A DNA stretch of 64,000 nucleotides from positions 1 to 64,000 of the forward strand of contig JBEBSR010000002.1 of assembly GCA_040394195.1 (NCBI GenBank). The letters are read 5' to 3'. The DNA is from Wohlfahrtiimonas larvae_A (GTDB lineage Bacteria > Pseudomonadota > Gammaproteobacteria > Cardiobacteriales > Wohlfahrtiimonadaceae). Below the pieces are notes generated by a model, which worked only from the letters and a program-made list of their open reading frames with translations, searched no databases and was not told the DNA's origin. Shown here piece by piece: positions 62,556-64,000 of this stretch (position 1 is the stretch's first letter; each line of letters begins with the position of its first letter). A program made the translations under genes and the position numbers.

Positions 62556-63470
62556 TTATTTGCTAGAAGTTGATTTAACTAAATCTGCAATGCCTGCCAA
62601 TGAACTCACGACGCTTGTTGCTTCCATTGGCATCATGATGATCTTGCCATTATCACTTTCAGCAATTTTGCCAAATGCTTCCACATATTTCTGTGCTACG
62701 AAGTAGTTGATGGCTTGGATATTACCACCAGAAATTGCTTCAGAAACCATGCGTGTTGCGTTGGCTTCTGCTTCTGCTAAACGTTCACGAGCTTCAGCTT
62801 CCATGAATGCAGCGGCTTTTTTCGCTTCTGCATCTAAGATGACGCTTTGCTTTTCACCTTCAGCTTTTAAGATTTCCGCTTGGCGGAAACCTTCAGCTTC
62901 CAAAATGTTCGCACGCTTTTCACGCTCTGCTTTCATTTGTCTTGCCATTGCATCCACAAGATCACGTGGCGGTGCAATGTCTTTAATCTCGATACGCGTA
63001 ACTTTAACGCCCCAAGGCGCTGTTGCATGATCCACAACAGATAATAAACGAGCATTAATTTCATCACGTTTAGATAATAATTCATCTAAATCCATTGAGC
63101 CCATTACAGTACGAATGTTCGTCATAATGAGGTTGATGATGGATAGCGTTAAGTTATTCACTTGGTAAGCAGCTTGTGCTGCATCGTTGATTTGGAAGAA
63201 TGTGACACCATCCACACGAACCATCGCATTATCACGCGTGATCACTTCTTGTGAGGGGACATCCATCACTTGTTCCATCATATTTAAACGACGACCAATG
63301 CGATCAAAGACAGGCACAATGATATTAATGCCTGGTTGCAATGTACGTGAATAACGACCAAAACGTTCTACAGTTGCTTGTTGTCCTTGAGGAATGATTT
63401 TCACACCCATAAATACAACAACGATCACTGCGACACCGATCGATAAAATAACAATTGATATACCCGACAT
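62556..63470 (-). CDS. qmcA: Stomatin/SPFH-domain membrane protein QmcA
   Basis: SPFH protein of 304 aa (E. coli QmcA 305) with one N-terminal membrane segment, then the SPFH core: KIIPQGQQATVERFGRY, LQPGINIIVPVFDRIG, MEQVMDVPSQEVITRDNA, and a Glu/Ala-rich helical region, AEGFRQAEILKAEGEKQ. It assembles into large membrane rings and interacts with NfeD partners. GGAG precedes ATG 63470. erpA lies 41 bp upstream on the same strand. Confidence 0.93.
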   Translation of the reverse strand: MSGISIVILSIGVAVIVVVFMGVKIIPQGQQATVERFGRYSRTLQPGINIIVPVFDRIGRRLNMMEQVMDVPSQEVITRDNAMVRVDGVTFFQINDAAQAAYQVNNLTLSIINLIMTNIRTVMGSMDLDELLSKRDEINARLLSVVDHATAPWGVKVTRIEIKDIAPPRDLVDAMARQMKAEREKRANILEAEGFRQAEILKAEGEKQSVILDAEAKKAAAFMEAEARERLAEAEANATRMVSEAISGGNIQAINYFVAQKYVEAFGKIAESDNGKIIMMPMEATSVVSSLAGIADLVKSTSSK

Positions 63471-63511
63471 TAATGCTCCTTTATTTTTATTATTAAAATC
63501 TTATGAAAAGA

Positions 63512-63847
63512 TTAAGCGCTGAATGAGTTTCCACAACCGCAAGTTGTTGTCGCGTTTGGATTACGGATCACGAATTGTTCACCTTGAAGGTTTTGAACAT
63601 AATCGATATCAGCACCCACTAAATATTGGTAGCTCAAAGGATCAACCAATAATTTTACGCCTTGATTTTCAACTTCCACATCGCCTGCTTCTAATTCTTC
63701 CGCAAATGTAAAACCATATTGGAAACCAGAGCAACCGCCACCTTGGATGTAAACACGTAACATCAAGTTTGGATTCGCTTCATCATCAATCAATGATTTA
63801 ACTTTCAATGCTGCTGCATCTGTGAAATTGATACCTGTATCTGACAT
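63512..63847 (-). CDS. erpA: Iron-sulfur cluster insertion protein ErpA
   Basis: A-type carrier (111 aa) delivering Fe-S clusters to apoproteins such as IspG/IspH. Ligand cysteines are C39 (GGGCSGF) and C103/C105 (TCGCGNSF). The opening INFTDAAALKVKSLIDDE and SYQYLVGADIDYV match ErpA more than IscA. The longer frame begins with a TTG six codons before; GGAGG eight bases before ATG 63847 decides the start. A TATAAT at 63874-63879 (minus strand) may be its -10. Confidence 0.95.
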   Translation of the reverse strand: MSDTGINFTDAAALKVKSLIDDEANPNLMLRVYIQGGGCSGFQYGFTFAEELEAGDVEVENQGVKLLVDPLSYQYLVGADIDYVQNLQGEQFVIRNPNATTTCGCGNSFSA

Positions 63848-63873
63848 TTTTAAGCCTCCATGCAAATAATACT

Positions 63874-63879
63874 ATTATA
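63874..63879 (-). promoter_or_regulatory. -10 element for erpA
   Basis: Perfect TATAAT on the minus strand 26 bp before the erpA ATG; the -35 is poor (TGTAAT at 16 bp). No IscR site could be assigned. Confidence 0.4.
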
Positions 63880-63925
63880 GGAGAAAACAGGGGTGATTAC
63901 ACGGAGATATATTTTACAGGGGCGA

Positions 63926-64000
63926 TTATCTTTTTTTATCTAAGAAATCTTGCCATAACGGTAGGATTTTTTCTTCAACTAACGGTGCAAATTGTAGGGC
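63926..64000 (-). CDS. 3' end of unidentified gene (partial)
   Basis: An open reading frame enters from the right window edge and ends at TAA 63926. It encodes 24 residues of which the visible part ends LPLWQDFLDKKR. I cannot identify the gene from these residues; the remainder lies outside the window. It points in the same direction as erpA, 78 bp upstream of it. Confidence 0.55.
   Translation of the reverse strand, partial: ALQFAPLVEEKILPLWQDFLDKKR

Noticed and set aside
1..64000. CRISPR arrays, insertion sequences, integrases or prophage genes
   Set aside because: No regularly spaced repeats, transposase or integrase motifs were found in any frame.

Overview
The window looks like chromosome of an AT-rich (roughly 37-38% GC by eye), facultatively anaerobic gammaproteobacterium. 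Lineage markers are ZipA next to LigA, SpeG, GlnS, TrmO, TtcA, RNase T, QmcA/NfeD and an A-type carrier that reads as ErpA. PflB/PflA point to fermentative growth, and HutZ/HutX to haem iron use, as in host-associated bacteria. I cannot fix the genus. A Cardiobacteriales-like organism is a guess from base composition and gene set only.

Layout. 1-1.9 kb: the 3' part of a two-gene anti-phage-type module, an ABC/AAA ATPase (PtuA-like, cut by the left edge) overlapping an HNH nuclease (PtuB-like). 1.9-6.6 kb: pflB, pflA and an AGCS sodium:amino-acid symporter on the minus strand. 6.8-12.8 kb: small membrane protein, MATE exporter, a MarR regulator with an MFS transporter, 2H phosphoesterase, glutaredoxin-like protein, M20 amidohydrolase. 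12.9-15.5 kb: mutS. 15.8-23.6 kb (+): TerC/CBS/CorC protein, hslO, ubiX, RDD protein, zipA, ligA, trmO. 23.5-27.4 kb: pirin, gph-like phosphatase, a CobQ lacking its amidotransferase domain, and hutZ-hutX. 27.6-34.7 kb: leuS, a Sel1-repeat lipoprotein-size secreted protein, HAAAP permease, ampG, speG. 34.7-38.1 kb: SH3/YgiM-type protein, tRNA-Ile(CAU)-like and tRNA-Val(GAC), quinone oxidoreductase, PH-domain protein, ttcA. 38.3-41.1 kb: MoeB/ThiF-type E1 enzyme, a cysteine desulfurase with an unrecognised C-terminal extension, pgsA. 41.2-48.5 kb (-): glnS-hisQ-hisM, and an RND pump with its adaptor. 48.7-55.2 kb (-): purine permease, then clpP-clpX-rnt-gshA-terC. 55.4-58.6 kb (+): serC and the prc protease. 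58.7-64 kb (-): erpA, qmcA-nfeD-DUF2868-DUF3482 GTPase, a coiled-coil membrane protein, and the last codons of an unidentified gene.

Most of this is core genome. Coding density is high: no gene-free stretch exceeds about 270 bases, and many genes overlap or abut. Intrinsic terminators with clear stems separate most transcription units. The accessory or odd parts are the left-edge PtuAB-like module with a hexanucleotide microsatellite, the shortened cobQ, the extended cysteine desulfurase beside an E1 enzyme, the repeat-bearing gap between hutZ and hutX, and the membrane/GTPase cluster at the right. Several start codons were moved downstream from the longest possible reading frame where a Shine-Dalgarno sequence or family alignment decides it; these are stated in each entry.
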